From assembly GCA_002409625.1 (NCBI GenBank), contig DHNY01000003.1, forward strand, positions 68,703 to 132,702: a stretch of DNA of 64,000 bases, written 5' to 3'. Position 1 is the stretch's first letter. The number at the start of each line of letters is the position of its first letter. The DNA is from Anaerolineaceae bacterium UBA5404. GTDB taxonomy: Bacteria > Chloroflexota > Anaerolineae > Anaerolineales > Anaerolineaceae. The notes under the pieces are model-generated. The model ran no database searches and was not told where the DNA came from. It was given only the letters and a program-made list of their open reading frames with translations. The translations under genes and the position numbers were made by a program. Below are positions 26,801 through 31,280 of this stretch, in pieces.

Positions 26801-27711
26801 CAGTCAACGACGCTCCAGTGCTTGACCCGATTGCTGATGCGACAATTCCTGAAATGGTGGCTTACACCTTCACCGCAACCGCGACGGATGTGGATAGCAC
26901 CAACCTGACCTTTAGCTTAGTCAACGCTCCTGCTGGTGCGACGATTAATGCCTCTACCGGTGTCTTTACCTGGACGCCTACTGAAGCACAAGGTCCTAAT
27001 GTGTTTACCTTTACCGTCAAGGTCTGTGACGATGCAACACCTGCTCTGTGTGACCAACAAGATGTGACCCTGTCCGTGTTGGAAGTCAACCGTGCACCTG
27101 AAATCGAAGATATTGAGGACCAGGAAGTGACTGTGGGTGAGGAACTGACCTTTACCGCTGTGGCGAGTGATCCAGACCTGCCAGCTAATACCTTAACCTT
27201 CCGCTTGGAAGAGGCTCCTGCTGGTGCGGCAATCGATCCGACTACCGGTAAATTCACCTGGACACCAGTTGAAAGCCAGATCGGCGAGCATGAGTTCTAC
27301 GTCTGCGTGACTGATGGACAACTGAACACTTCCACACTCGTCAAGGTTACGGTCAAGCAAGGTCATGTCAATACACCGCCCGTGGCAGTTGCCGATACCT
27401 ATGCTGTTGATCAGGACCAAGTCTTGACTATTGCAGCGCCTGGTGTTTTGGCAAATGACACGGATGCCGACAATGATACGCTAACTGCAATATTGGTTAG
27501 CACGACCTCCAACGGTACCTTGACTTTCAAGGCGGATGGTAGCTTTGTTTACACGCCGAATGCAGGTTTTGAAGGCCTTGACACCTTCACGTACAAAGCC
27601 AATGATGGCAAGGCAGACAGCAATGTTGTAACTGTTACGATTACGGTTCGCAAGGTTGAACCTGTAATGCCATATCAAATGTACTACCCTGTTATTTTCC
27701 AGGGCTGGTAA
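11899..27711 (+). CDS. Giant secreted beta-helix / cadherin-like repeat surface protein (5,270 aa)
   Basis: Probable cell-surface adhesin or matrix protein. The start at 11899 is chosen for its SD and because it opens a signal peptide (basic HHQRK, hydrophobic core, ASA-A cleavage near residue 30). Order: right-handed beta-helix region ~70-2197, with seven recurring entry modules of the TIQAAVDAAxxGDT...GTY type and three (S)ANxWG / GNWWG turns; cadherin-like domain 2198-2290; six ~130-residue repeats 2291-3072; an A/B pair of unnamed ~140-residue domains 3073-3349; then a mosaic of cadherin-like 'VAVDDAY' domains (ten in total), two unnamed ISSDxIEGPY domains, a second A/B pair 4307-4586 and five He_PIG-type Ig domains. 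It ends with an aromatic/Pro tail MYYPVIFQGW. No LPXTG, dockerin or transmembrane anchor is seen. Specific ligand unknown. Confidence 0.9.
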   Translation: MHHQRKSFFGILAVLLVSLLAFGLVSQASAAKPDFVDLTQRASTVPDSGTVKLPTEAELQAAGGEILADYDWYVATNGDDTNDGSQASPFKTIQKAINSSTAGQKIFVSNGIYNEKLVITHGLTITGQNKTSVEINTNSLMDYGIDANGNFTTYFSNFTLYGPGNGIGYGFKIAGDAAETTIENVVVKDYHRSGIDLNGLNKATLKDITVLNNGGVGLALTNTSNVTVENITTNGNEWGGIAVYTDSTVFTQGADNISITGTNSYAETPGFYTEIDPAHPVTNLNVPDFAYTVENQTDKANYTFFMPNLETAKAMALGTTTPKKSVIRQIASGDWYVEPGMSIKAAVEAAESGDTINVAAGTYNEDYQIVVDKNLTIIGAGAATTIVKPTQNTGSSADARGWWLVPAGHTFNLSKLTLDGEGFNISNAIRSYSETTITDSVFKNISHPGYAGIAVVVYDANGTIKNNSFSGIGRIGVAVYGAQMTAGVIENNTFTGKGVGDWVEYGVQLEAGATATVQKNTFSNYKGIASSDGSNSAGILASSYFAPNGTNATITGNTITDSTNGVFLGFNNEDNTNASVSGNTISVDNAYIYASNPQSTSITIGENTLGNVVRLEGNPYALFTTIQAAVDAAEAGDTVLVGAGTYAEQVVIDKALTLQGPNADKLGFAADRVEEAIITFPANLSSDQDLVNISAAGVVFNGFTLDGKALPAEHLSEGVYSEASNVTISHNIVKNFTKIGIRSGAAYGGPFHENVVVKNNKVFSDEAAYAYTYSGVYLQGTQGTVDSNVITNANRGLQIQPYTSQSVTKGVVSNNTISAYRTGIYYNYSENTTQVWNFTDNVLNAIPAPSGVTPEAWEGILTQTYNGGTPNFTGNTVNPAGATSPNVYYYREINVTGEPVDLDALIEHNTLGSGMVRLRNAEQVILRDLFASIQIALNNAQDGQAVMVYPGTYLENVDSGNRILKNISVIGVPATDDSLPVIRGSLKLGAPRTVGGDYAQKNTAVENLRIEADINVTNLLDTTRHALWVENFEGAQLRNLQLIGTGEEMFEIQYGLSLGGRSKDYTLENVTIENFLLGVYGRALNMQVVESQISHIEAGINIMGGGNLSIVDSQIVTEVKTGAKDLYAVRFGEGNVTGTPGVLDFSVSRSTLSLNNPDNIVPDEGKYMRSIVLRGNAGGIMNVTQSNIPQGILNIASVPVEASANYWGHAETPVEEIDHVGLVNFCGWLDAPAPGGTLTGNMVKNTNTGTLYCSLGEAVAGATAGDTLQLLGDVVEPQPLEITKSLTIDTNGKTLSNIIANQGDKFIRVKNSAEVTITGSGLIKTSGAEDPNDANAEKKGYAVRVEGGAKVTLDGATLYGGYFAVEVVGDNTADQISEFTMNSGTVNRGVFVRQKGATVTINDGTINNAGGLFAPIQGHGSAGQGGTTITINGGTLNWEGGIGIYHPQDGVLNIHGGVINGHDGIEMKAGTLNMTGGTVNANGPLEDDPPSTGSSSTETGDAIYVAVIDAYTGEIHINITGGTLNSTNNYSVRVKRFGDENKLKSLVVHNTNVNNKISNSTSVMLDASANWWGTADGPEGQYTGLVKYCGHYDAPIPDGNLVYGSRVKNETTSALYCSIQEAVDTATAGDTLTLEAGTFAEQVVINKALTLQGPNADKYGFAEDRVEEAVITYPEDIVWEHSDELANLVKVAADGVTIKGIKMVETPLARSHHSSLIFTWSANDLVVQNNVLLGTTIPVYRSAADPVKLDNSGWLIEGNLIDGLTNVNSRYGRGVYIWKTRADVVNNRIVNTNVGVQILPNGLNGGGTVKENVIMAGSQGLYHNNADKGAGDWSFVGNTISMAPNTREAQDVYGPYNDTHSKVLFRLIDIINLGGSGTGVTPKVSFLQNNFDGSTVANSENHVEKSVGIYLRGTVAADASITIHENAFVNIEAENGLLRDGTNAVANVDASGNWWGSNDYATVKGLFSDPLINSIDITPWLDSGEDADTVKAGFQATKSHYHVVEEGLQLGEKTRIQETIDMISGSTVTVHAGTYAGGFTVNKALNLEGPNKGIDPVNGTRVAEAVLQGDAVMTVDAANVVVDGFKFDKTQLNALQATAVKNNIFTKPTDKSHAIALGLEADGGVDPLNAAYTFEQNQFTDTTPEYLKVFLPTAATEAQTTAMNAIFKAVSDPAAVAMYVPDTINPYAYIAGLRPVGVADEYAVEWNQTLDVLAADGVLKNDTDPNGLPLTATKVSDPQTGTLIFRADGSFSYVHPGGEYFTPVTFTYTVSNGVVTSEPITVTLNVTYSVGFKDGGAIYIAMNRTDGKHLLGVSGDFTVEGMFVKDAQSLEMKLYAGEVDNPQLLQTNTIKSMDVFGPTADNFTSSFDIFGAYTSSSWENVKETEYGQTVPATHVIATVTMPNGYTFSRTAMINNSRDIIIRGDIAPQDFGYAAFSGVRGVSAGFEITDMGNLRGAQSLVVKLYGNNTAGDEVLLQTNTAILASGQFEDFLEFSTPFDIYGNFDYAADGYWTNVRQREYGRNIDPTCVEATVEFLNGTTKTARNCNPTGDNRVIPSGSASYYVHPTRDYLGVSVDVRFKNFVAADAESIKIELFGDQEGTSVLLQTNEAILTLPAFQGDVRSLTSPFNIFGQYLPSSWTNTRNDEFGQTVPVSHVLATVTFADGTVLTRVLPIRLERSLIIRGDIQAEDFGYVAQNDVYGVTAGFGIIDRGSLYRAQSIVVKLYAGENGDQLLQTNTAILEGDKFKDFTNFSTPFDIFGDFDYVADGYWTNVREDEYGQNVVPTCAEATVEFFNGTTKTARNCNLTGDREIILRGELTVMDFYYAYNAPMKGVSADMKLTDATSDDAVSIVVELFTGEEGAYQLLQTNTANLEKFNAASIFTSPFDIYGTRNYVGSSWANVRETEYGQDVIPTRVLATVTLKNGKVLTAERLILTGDRDQIVPSVVAEDFTYGAWSGIKGVNAGFHTVNFDLGQAVDVKVELFSGADGDVLMQTDTWIKENDAWAGMQQYSAPFDIFGTFDYVADGYWTNARETEYGQTAIPRRVLTTITLPGDVVVTAENTNLTGDRRWIVSTLDEEIRTAKEYTYTPPYVYVGDITFDDAENLYHGTYTPKQFFDKRATFDLARYLGALHRQAISTVQKITFEGVEYTWQEVEPILKGSNWRKNDDSTITLVRVVSDMVIAGEIEENEIFSMVLSDGHNTETVRFKFTVTNTLDAEIGSGFDYEYSDEYEYVGAREFDDPNNIYTVTYPETQVNPHAMYDLARYLGALYRQDGATVSSIEYKGVKYTWNAEGTLLGSNWEDDEGNTLVSVITADFLSGAIDPAVGIVLTVSDGIHTETVTFKMVINNVAPVAVDDAYATDEDVTLTVAAADGVLKNDTDVSPLTAELVEGPAHGWVELAENGSFKYMPEANWHGEDSFTYKAFDGEWYSNIATVTITVKPVQDAPVAEDQAVTTPEDTPIVITLLATDADGDALTYEIVAGPTNGTATLVGNVVTYTPNANWHGVDSFTFKANDGTTDSNIATVTITVTDVKDDVVANDDAYSVIQGKVLTVAAPGVLENDEDIDENVMTATLKTPAANGTVILKSDGSFVYTPNPDFSGTDTFEYTLVTSPMINGTGLWRADATVTITVYGKPVISSDDIEGPYHVGKQQLYHVSLSNPANGMEYNPVSVEIVAEGIKFTDFEKIELQHPDGSDNWFDLVAMGLIVEEGNNLVMRTPVIDGMPIEPGFDYTLTFRVTFKTAGQYPVTGTLYYYPDSNGNDYGAPFEVAKFTSTMVVLEANPVAVNDAYETFIGETLSVAAPGVLANDTFAGPEALVAERVTSVSNGTLEFNPDGSFTYVPNAGYYGTDSFTYKVTAAGQVSNVATVEINVYTKPTISSDNIEGPYYVGYEQEYHMKLANPAGGKTYNPVQIEIFAENVVLDDIETIKVEHPAQAGEWIDLKPLVVADAGGLRLVTPIVPLPIEPDNDYTLTFLVEFKKEGTYPVTGTLYHYPASDGSDHGDAVAVADFSSEMVVLKDIPVAVDDAYETDEDVTLTVSAANGVLKNDTLNALGTLTAVLVETVDAAHGTLTFAPDGSFEFVPVANWHGTTTFTYKATDGKHESAPATVTIVVKDVKDPVQAVDDEYETNEDTVLTVAAPGVLDNDIDVDNNIQKAYVLTQPENGAVTMTQDGGFVYTPKADFNGTDTFTYELATFPRTNSEWTDSATVTITVKPVNDAPVLDDLTGAEIPVNVAYTFTASGSDVDGDTLTFSLKNAPAGAAIDESTGDFSWTPGWDDLGANTFQVCVSDGELEVCKDITLTVTNVNTLDEEIGTIKDYAYTPPYAYVGDISFDDTTNTYHGIYTPAQFLDKRATFDLARLLGALHRQDGSTVQSITFNEKVYTWKFDPPDHPELKGSNWRDENMKTLVSQVSDMVIAGDIVEEQAITMVVTDGHNTETIIFKFTVTNTLDAEIGSGFDYEYDPAYNYVGAREFDDSNNIYTVTYDETQVAPHAMNDLARYLGALYRQDGATVRSIEYKGVTYTWDAEGTLVGSNWKDADGKTLVSVITADFLSGTINPDVGIVLTVADGIHTETVTFKMIITNVAPELAPIEGATIPELVEYTFTATASDVPTATLTFSLVGAPEGAMIDGSTGVFTWTPTEAQGPGTFSFTVKVCDNGTPVLCDQKTFEVDVKEVNIPPVLAEIGDKTVVATEELTFTATATDEDIPVQTLTFSLKDAPVGAEIDATTGVFTWTPTAAQVGDHTFKVCVSDGVAEVCEEITVTVEESVVVNLPPVAVADAYETNEDVALIIAAPGVLENDSDPNGDAITAILVSEPEHGTLALAANGGFVYSPNADWNGTDTFTYKASDGTLESEDATVTITVNPVNDAPVAVDDAYTVAEDTLLSIAAPGVLANDYDVDGDVLNATVRTNPSHGTLSFTSDGSFTYMPDPDWHGTDSFTYNLITHPAPTSGWTDWATVTITVTPVNDAPVLDPIADATIPEMVAYTFTATATDVDSTNLTFSLVNAPAGATINASTGVFTWTPTEAQGPNVFTFTVKVCDDATPALCDQQDVTLSVLEVNRAPEIEDIEDQEVTVGEELTFTAVASDPDLPANTLTFRLEEAPAGAAIDPTTGKFTWTPVESQIGEHEFYVCVTDGQLNTSTLVKVTVKQGHVNTPPVAVADTYAVDQDQVLTIAAPGVLANDTDADNDTLTAILVSTTSNGTLTFKADGSFVYTPNAGFEGLDTFTYKANDGKADSNVVTVTITVRKVEPVMPYQMYYPVIFQGW
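13756..13940 (+). repeat. Beta-helix entry module, copy 1 of a near-identical DNA pair
   Basis: About 150 nt here (encoding TIQAAVDAAEAGDTV through RVEEAIITFP) recurs at 16750-16920 with only scattered base changes, including the shared peptide ALTLQGPNADK. This indicates internal duplication of a beta-helix entry unit. Confidence 0.8.
16750..16920 (+). repeat. Beta-helix entry module, copy 2
   Basis: Partner of the module at 13756-13940; the protein stretches AEQVVI(D/N)KALTLQGPNADK and (A/E)DRVEEA(I/V)IT(F/Y)P are almost unchanged between the two copies. Confidence 0.8.
18769..21113 (+). repeat. Six tandem ~390-bp repeats encoding an unnamed ~130-aa domain
   Basis: Units begin near 18769, 19156, 19552, 19935, 20325 and 20712. 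Each has the pattern G(V/I)xAxFxI...LxxAxSxxVKLxxG....LLQTNTxxL......SPFDI(F/Y)G......WxNxRExEYGQxxxPxxVxATVxxxxG. Units 2, 4 and 6 share an extra NFDYxADGYW segment and units 2 and 4 a TARNCNxTGD end, so an alternating two-type order is visible. I do not recognise the family. Confidence 0.85.
21114..21944 (+). repeat. A/B domain pair, copy 1 of a long-range duplication
   Basis: About 830 nt encoding unit A (TPPYVYVGDITFDD... RATFDLARYLGALHRQ... LKGSNWR) and the related unit B (YEYVGAREFDD... DLARYLGALYRQDGATV... LLGSNW). The same pair, in the same order, is found again at 24817-25655. A and B are themselves homologous, sharing xYVGxxxFDD, DLAR(Y/L)LGAL(H/Y)RQ and GSNW. Confidence 0.85.
24817..25655 (+). 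repeat. A/B domain pair, copy 2
   Basis: Second copy of the pair at 21114-21944, 3.7 kb downstream in the same gene, with long near-identical stretches such as TNTLDAEIGSGFDYEY and SVITADFLSG. It points to segmental duplication or recombination within the gene. Confidence 0.85.
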
Positions 27712-27735
27712 ACATTAGCTAAACCCTAGTTAGTC

Positions 27736-27764
27736 AAAAGGCGTCCCGCAAGGGACGCCTTTTC
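27736..27764 (+). terminator. Intrinsic terminator of the giant surface-protein gene
   Basis: 12-bp stem AAAAGGCGTCCC / GGGACGCCTTTT (27736-27747 with 27752-27763), GCAA tetraloop and U-rich tail. Confidence 0.92.
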
Positions 27765-27841
27765 TTTTAACGAACAATGCAATGTGAAAAAGGGTGTTTA
27801 GATGGGGGATGTCGTATTAATGATGTATACAAATCGTTAAT

Positions 27842-27857
27842 GTTAGTTAATGCTAAC
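27842..27857 (+). promoter_or_regulatory. Second possible DtxR-type operator half
   Basis: GTTAG-ttaatg-CTAAC, an inverted repeat with the same outer arms as the main operator at 27900, placed just upstream of the -35. It may be an accessory site for the downstream regulator. Confidence 0.4.
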
Positions 27858-27862
27858 AATCC

Positions 27863-27890
27863 TTGCGCTCCTGGAAATTAGGCGTATAAT
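27863..27890 (+). promoter_or_regulatory. Promoter of the metal-uptake operon
   Basis: -35 TTGCGC (27863-27868), 16-nt spacer, perfect -10 TATAAT (27885-27890). The start point would fall near 27897, just before the palindromic operator. Confidence 0.7.
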
Positions 27891-27899
27891 ATAAGAAAA

Positions 27900-27915
27900 G
27901 TTAGGCAAGCCTAAC
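27900..27915 (+). promoter_or_regulatory. Palindromic operator, probable metalloregulator box
   Basis: GTTAGGC-AA-GCCTAAC: perfect 7-bp arms, centred about 10 nt downstream of the expected transcription start and 18 nt before the regulator's ATG. Its TTAGGC...GCCTAA arms resemble DtxR/IdeR boxes, so the encoded DtxR-family protein probably represses its own operon here when metal-loaded. Confidence 0.7.
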
Positions 27916-27933
27916 AAATGAAAGGAGAACAAG

Positions 27934-28590
27934 ATGACACCAAACAAAGAAGATTACATCAAAGCTATTTATCACCTCGGTGGTGCAGATGGTTTGGTTG
28001 GCACAAAGCAAATTGCTGATGCGCTCAACATTTCTCTGGCTTCTGTTAGCGAAATGCTCGGCAAATTGGGCCGTGACGGTTTGCTTGAGTACGAAGCCTA
28101 CAAAGGCAGCAAACTGACCGAAAAAGGGCTGCAAATGGCACTCGCGCTTATTCGGGGTCATCGCCTGTGGGAAGTTTTTCTCATCCGTCATCTCGATTAC
28201 AGCTGGCGTGAGGCACATGAAGATGCCGAGCTTTTGGAGCATATCTCACCGCAACGCCTGACCAGTCGTTTGGATAAGTTTCTTAACTTTCCTGCTTATT
28301 GTCCGCATGGCAGTGCCATACCCAACTCTGATGGGCAGATGAACAAAAGTTCACTTCAAAGTCTGGATCAGCTTTCGGTAGGGGAAAGTTCCAATATCCG
28401 AATGGTTGTTGAGGATAATGAGCTCATGGATTATTTGCAGGGTTTGGGCATTGAGATTGGCAGTTCAGTAACAGTTATCGAAATCGGTGCTTATGAAGGT
28501 CCTTTCACGCTTGCCCTAAAGGATAGACAAATACAACTAAGTCATAAGGCAGCCTGCCAAATTTATGTAGATCAGGTTACGCAATCATAA
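27934..28590 (+). CDS. DtxR/MntR-family metal-dependent repressor with FeoA-like domain
   Basis: 218-residue regulator: N-terminal winged helix (1-~65; recognition region LASVSEMLGKLGRDGLL), metal-binding dimerisation domain (~66-140) with RGHRLWEVFLI and EAHEDAELLEH supplying the usual His/Glu ligands, and a C-terminal SH3/FeoA-like domain (~150-215). D7 of the NKEDY segment matches the Asp of the MntR site. It is first in the operon with a metal SBP-ABC importer, behind a palindrome suited to this family (27900-27915), so autorepression is expected. Mn2+, Fe2+ or Zn2+ specificity cannot be decided from sequence. SD AAAGGAG lies 6 nt before the ATG. Confidence 0.92.
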   Translation: MTPNKEDYIKAIYHLGGADGLVGTKQIADALNISLASVSEMLGKLGRDGLLEYEAYKGSKLTEKGLQMALALIRGHRLWEVFLIRHLDYSWREAHEDAELLEHISPQRLTSRLDKFLNFPAYCPHGSAIPNSDGQMNKSSLQSLDQLSVGESSNIRMVVEDNELMDYLQGLGIEIGSSVTVIEIGAYEGPFTLALKDRQIQLSHKAACQIYVDQVTQS

Positions 28591-28609
28591 AAATATATGG
28601 AGAATTATC

Positions 28610-29566
28610 ATGAAAAACACAACAAAACTATTTACCAGCATCGCTTTGGTCTTGATGCTTTTCCTGCCAGCTTGTGCAAAGCCAGCTTCAACAACTAACC
28701 CTGTTTCTAACCCGAATTCGGATGAAAAAGTGCTCAACGTTGTTGCCACAACAACCATGCTGGCTGACCTCAGTCGTGTGATTGGTGGCGACAAGGTTTC
28801 CGTTAGTGGTTTGATGGGACCAGGCATTGACCCTCATCTTTATAAAGCCAGTGCCGGGGATGTATCACTCATGCAAAAGTCGGATGTAGTCGTATACAAC
28901 GGTTTGCACCTTGAAGGCAAAATGGGCGAAATTTTCGAAAACCTAACTGGTCAGGGATACACCGTTATTTGTGTTGGAGATGGCATTGATCAATCCAAAC
29001 TGCTCGGCTGGGAAGAAGACGATGCATTGCATGATCCTCACATCTGGTTTGATGTTGCCTTGTGGAAAGAAGCCGCCAAAATGGTTGCTGATGGGTTTTC
29101 TAAAGCCGCTTCCGACCATGCAGCTTATTTTCAAGCTAACTATAAGAGCTATCTGAAGGCATTGGATGAAACCGATGCTTATATTCGCAATCGCGTTCAG
29201 GAGGTGCCAGAACCAGCCCGCGTTTTGGTAACCGCACATGATGCCTTTAATTATTTTGGCACGGCATACGGATTTGAAGTGCGCGGTTTGCAAGGCATCA
29301 GCACCGATGCTGAAGCTGGTACCGCGGATGTGAGTGATTTGGCAGCTTTTATTGTCGAGAGGCAAATCAAAGCCATCTTTATCGAGTCTTCTGTCCCGCC
29401 AAAAACCATTGAAGCGCTTCAGGCTGCCGTAAAAGCCAAAGGCTTTGATGTTGCTATTGGTGGCGAGCTGTATTCTGACTCTTTAGGTGGTGTCGGTTCA
29501 GGCGCGGAAAGCTACATTCAAACCATCAAAGCAAATATTGACACCATTGTCGATGCCTTAAAGTAA
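28610..29566 (+). CDS. Metal ABC transporter substrate-binding lipoprotein (TroA/MntA/ZnuA family)
   Basis: 318-residue cluster A-I binding protein. Lipoprotein signal with lipobox LPAC (C22), then a short Ser/Pro/Asn linker and two lobes joined by a rigid helix. Candidate metal ligands are H76 (DPHLY), H144 (DPHIWFD), H210 (VTAHDAF) and D290 (YSDSLG). This three-His/one-Asp set resembles the TroA zinc/manganese site, whereas dedicated Mn/Fe members use two His, Glu and Asp. There is no His-rich loop of the ZnuA type. It follows the regulator by 19 nt and precedes the ATPase. Confidence 0.92.
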   Translation: MKNTTKLFTSIALVLMLFLPACAKPASTTNPVSNPNSDEKVLNVVATTTMLADLSRVIGGDKVSVSGLMGPGIDPHLYKASAGDVSLMQKSDVVVYNGLHLEGKMGEIFENLTGQGYTVICVGDGIDQSKLLGWEEDDALHDPHIWFDVALWKEAAKMVADGFSKAASDHAAYFQANYKSYLKALDETDAYIRNRVQEVPEPARVLVTAHDAFNYFGTAYGFEVRGLQGISTDAEAGTADVSDLAAFIVERQIKAIFIESSVPPKTIEALQAAVKAKGFDVAIGGELYSDSLGGVGSGAESYIQTIKANIDTIVDALK

Positions 29567-29599
29567 AGCTTGAACAATTTTTTTGAAAGGAATAGCGTT

Positions 29600-30358
29600 A
29601 TGGACACCAAAATACAAAATGTTGCCGTTGAAGTGGAAGATCTCACCGTTGCCTATGATGTAAAACCGGTTTTGTGGGACGTAGACCTCAAAATTCCGCG
29701 GGGTCAACTGATGGCAGTGGTCGGACCGAATGGTGCCGGGAAAACCACCTTGATTAAAGCAATGCTTGGCTTACTCAAACCCATTTCTGGATTGGTAAGG
29801 TTTGTAAACGGTGCCCATAACGATATTTAGCAGTTCCGAAATCGCATCGCTTATGTGCCCCAAAGTGGCAGTGTGGATTGGGATTTTCCGGCTACTGTTT
29901 TGGATGTTGTGTTGATGGGAACCTATGGCAAGCTGGGGTGGATTAAACGCCCGCGCAAAACAGATATTGAACTGGCCAGGCAGACCCTGAAAAAGGTGGG
30001 TATTGCGGGATATGCATCCAGACAAATTAGCCAGCTTTCTGGTGGGCAACAACAGCGGGTCTTTCTAGCGCGCGCCTTGGTTCAGGAAGCTGAGGTCTAC
30101 TTTATGGACGAGCCCTTTAAAGGTGTGGATGCCAAGACTGAAAAGGCAATTGTTCAGCTTCTTAAGGAGTTAAAAGAACGGGGTAAAACTGTGATTGTGG
30201 TCCATCATGATTTGCAAACAGTGGCTGATTATTTTGATTGGGTTACGCTAATCAACCTGCGGGTGATTGCCAGTGGTCCGGTTGAGGAGGTTTTTCATGA
30301 GGAAAACCTCAAAAAAGCTTACCGAAGCAGCGCACGTTTATTGAAAGCGACGGTGTGA
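29600..30358 (+). pseudogene. Metal ABC transporter ATP-binding protein interrupted by in-frame TAG
   Basis: The frame encodes a complete ~252-residue ATPase of the TroB/MntB/ZnuC type except for a single TAG at 29828-29830. Before it: Walker A GPNGAGKTT. After it, in the same frame: Q-loop YVPQSGSVDWDFP, signature LSGGQQQR, Walker B VYFMDEPFKGVD and switch His in VVHHD. No frameshift or other damage is seen, and the neighbouring SBP and permease genes are intact. The codon lies in the variable linker just before the Q-loop, where Gln, Lys or Glu is common. Explanations: a recent nonsense mutation, sequencing error, or readthrough. A fragment could restart at 29855, but it would lack Walker A. 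SD GAAAGG lies 9 nt before ATG 29600. Confidence 0.85.
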
Positions 30359-30359
30359 C

Positions 30360-31280
30360 ATGGCTGCTTTTTTAGGTATCCTGGGTGATTACACTTTTCA
30401 AACCGTTGCGTTGGGTTCAGCTTTACTGGGACTGATTAGCGGCGTTTTGGGATGTTTTGCCGTTTTGCGGAAGCAAAGTTTGTTGGGTGATGGTGTTTCT
30501 CATGCCGCTTTACCTGGGGTGGTGATGGCTTTTATCTTGCTCCAAAGCAAAAACACGGAAGTCTTGTTATTTGGAGCTCTTTTATCAGGCTTATTAGCCA
30601 CCTTTATTATTTTAGGCATTATGCGTTATTCAAGAATTAAATTTGACAGCGCTTTGGCTTTGGTTATGGCTGTGTTTTTTGGCTTGGGTTTGGTTTTGCT
30701 GACCTATGTGCAAAAAATCCCCAATTCCAATCAAGCCGGACTCAACCGCTTTATTTTTGGGCAGGCTTCCACATTATTGCAGAAAGACATCATCATCATG
30801 GCCATTTGTGGCGCGGTTTTGTTGCTTTTGGTGGGCTTATTCTGGAAGGAGTTCAAACTCTTTAGCTTCGACAGCGATTTTGCCCAAAGCCTGGGTTTTT
30901 CGCCTAAATACCTGAACATGCTGCTCTCTTTTATGATTGTGTTGGCAATTATTATTGGGCTGCAAACCGTGGGTGTTATTTTGATGAGCGCGATGCTGAT
31001 TGCGCCGGCTGTTGCTGCCCGCCAATGGACCAAGCGCCTCTGGGTGATGGTCTTGCTCTCAGCGATTTTTGGTGCGATTTCTGGTGTTGTTGGAACAGCC
31101 TTAAGCTCACTTTATGCCAAATTACCAACCGGTCCTGCAATTGTGGTGTGTGTGAGTGTGTTTGTCTTGATGAGCGTTTTGTTTGCGCCTGGCAGAGGTG
31201 TCATTCACCGTCTTTACCAGCGCAGAAAAAGCCGGCTTTTTTACCGAATGGAAGGAGCGAAACATGTCTCCACAGATTGA
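30360..31280 (+). CDS. Metal ABC transporter permease 1 (TroC/MntC type)
   Basis: 306-residue ABC-3 family permease with about eight to nine membrane segments. It contains LRKQSLLGDGVSHAALPG, the family's coupling and pore motif with Asp and His, and a late GVILMSAMLIAPAVAARQW segment. It begins 1 nt after the ATPase stop and overlaps the second permease by 17 nt. It forms the membrane channel together with that protein for Mn2+/Zn2+/Fe2+ import. Confidence 0.93.
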   Translation: MAAFLGILGDYTFQTVALGSALLGLISGVLGCFAVLRKQSLLGDGVSHAALPGVVMAFILLQSKNTEVLLFGALLSGLLATFIILGIMRYSRIKFDSALALVMAVFFGLGLVLLTYVQKIPNSNQAGLNRFIFGQASTLLQKDIIIMAICGAVLLLLVGLFWKEFKLFSFDSDFAQSLGFSPKYLNMLLSFMIVLAIIIGLQTVGVILMSAMLIAPAVAARQWTKRLWVMVLLSAIFGAISGVVGTALSSLYAKLPTGPAIVVCVSVFVLMSVLFAPGRGVIHRLYQRRKSRLFYRMEGAKHVSTD

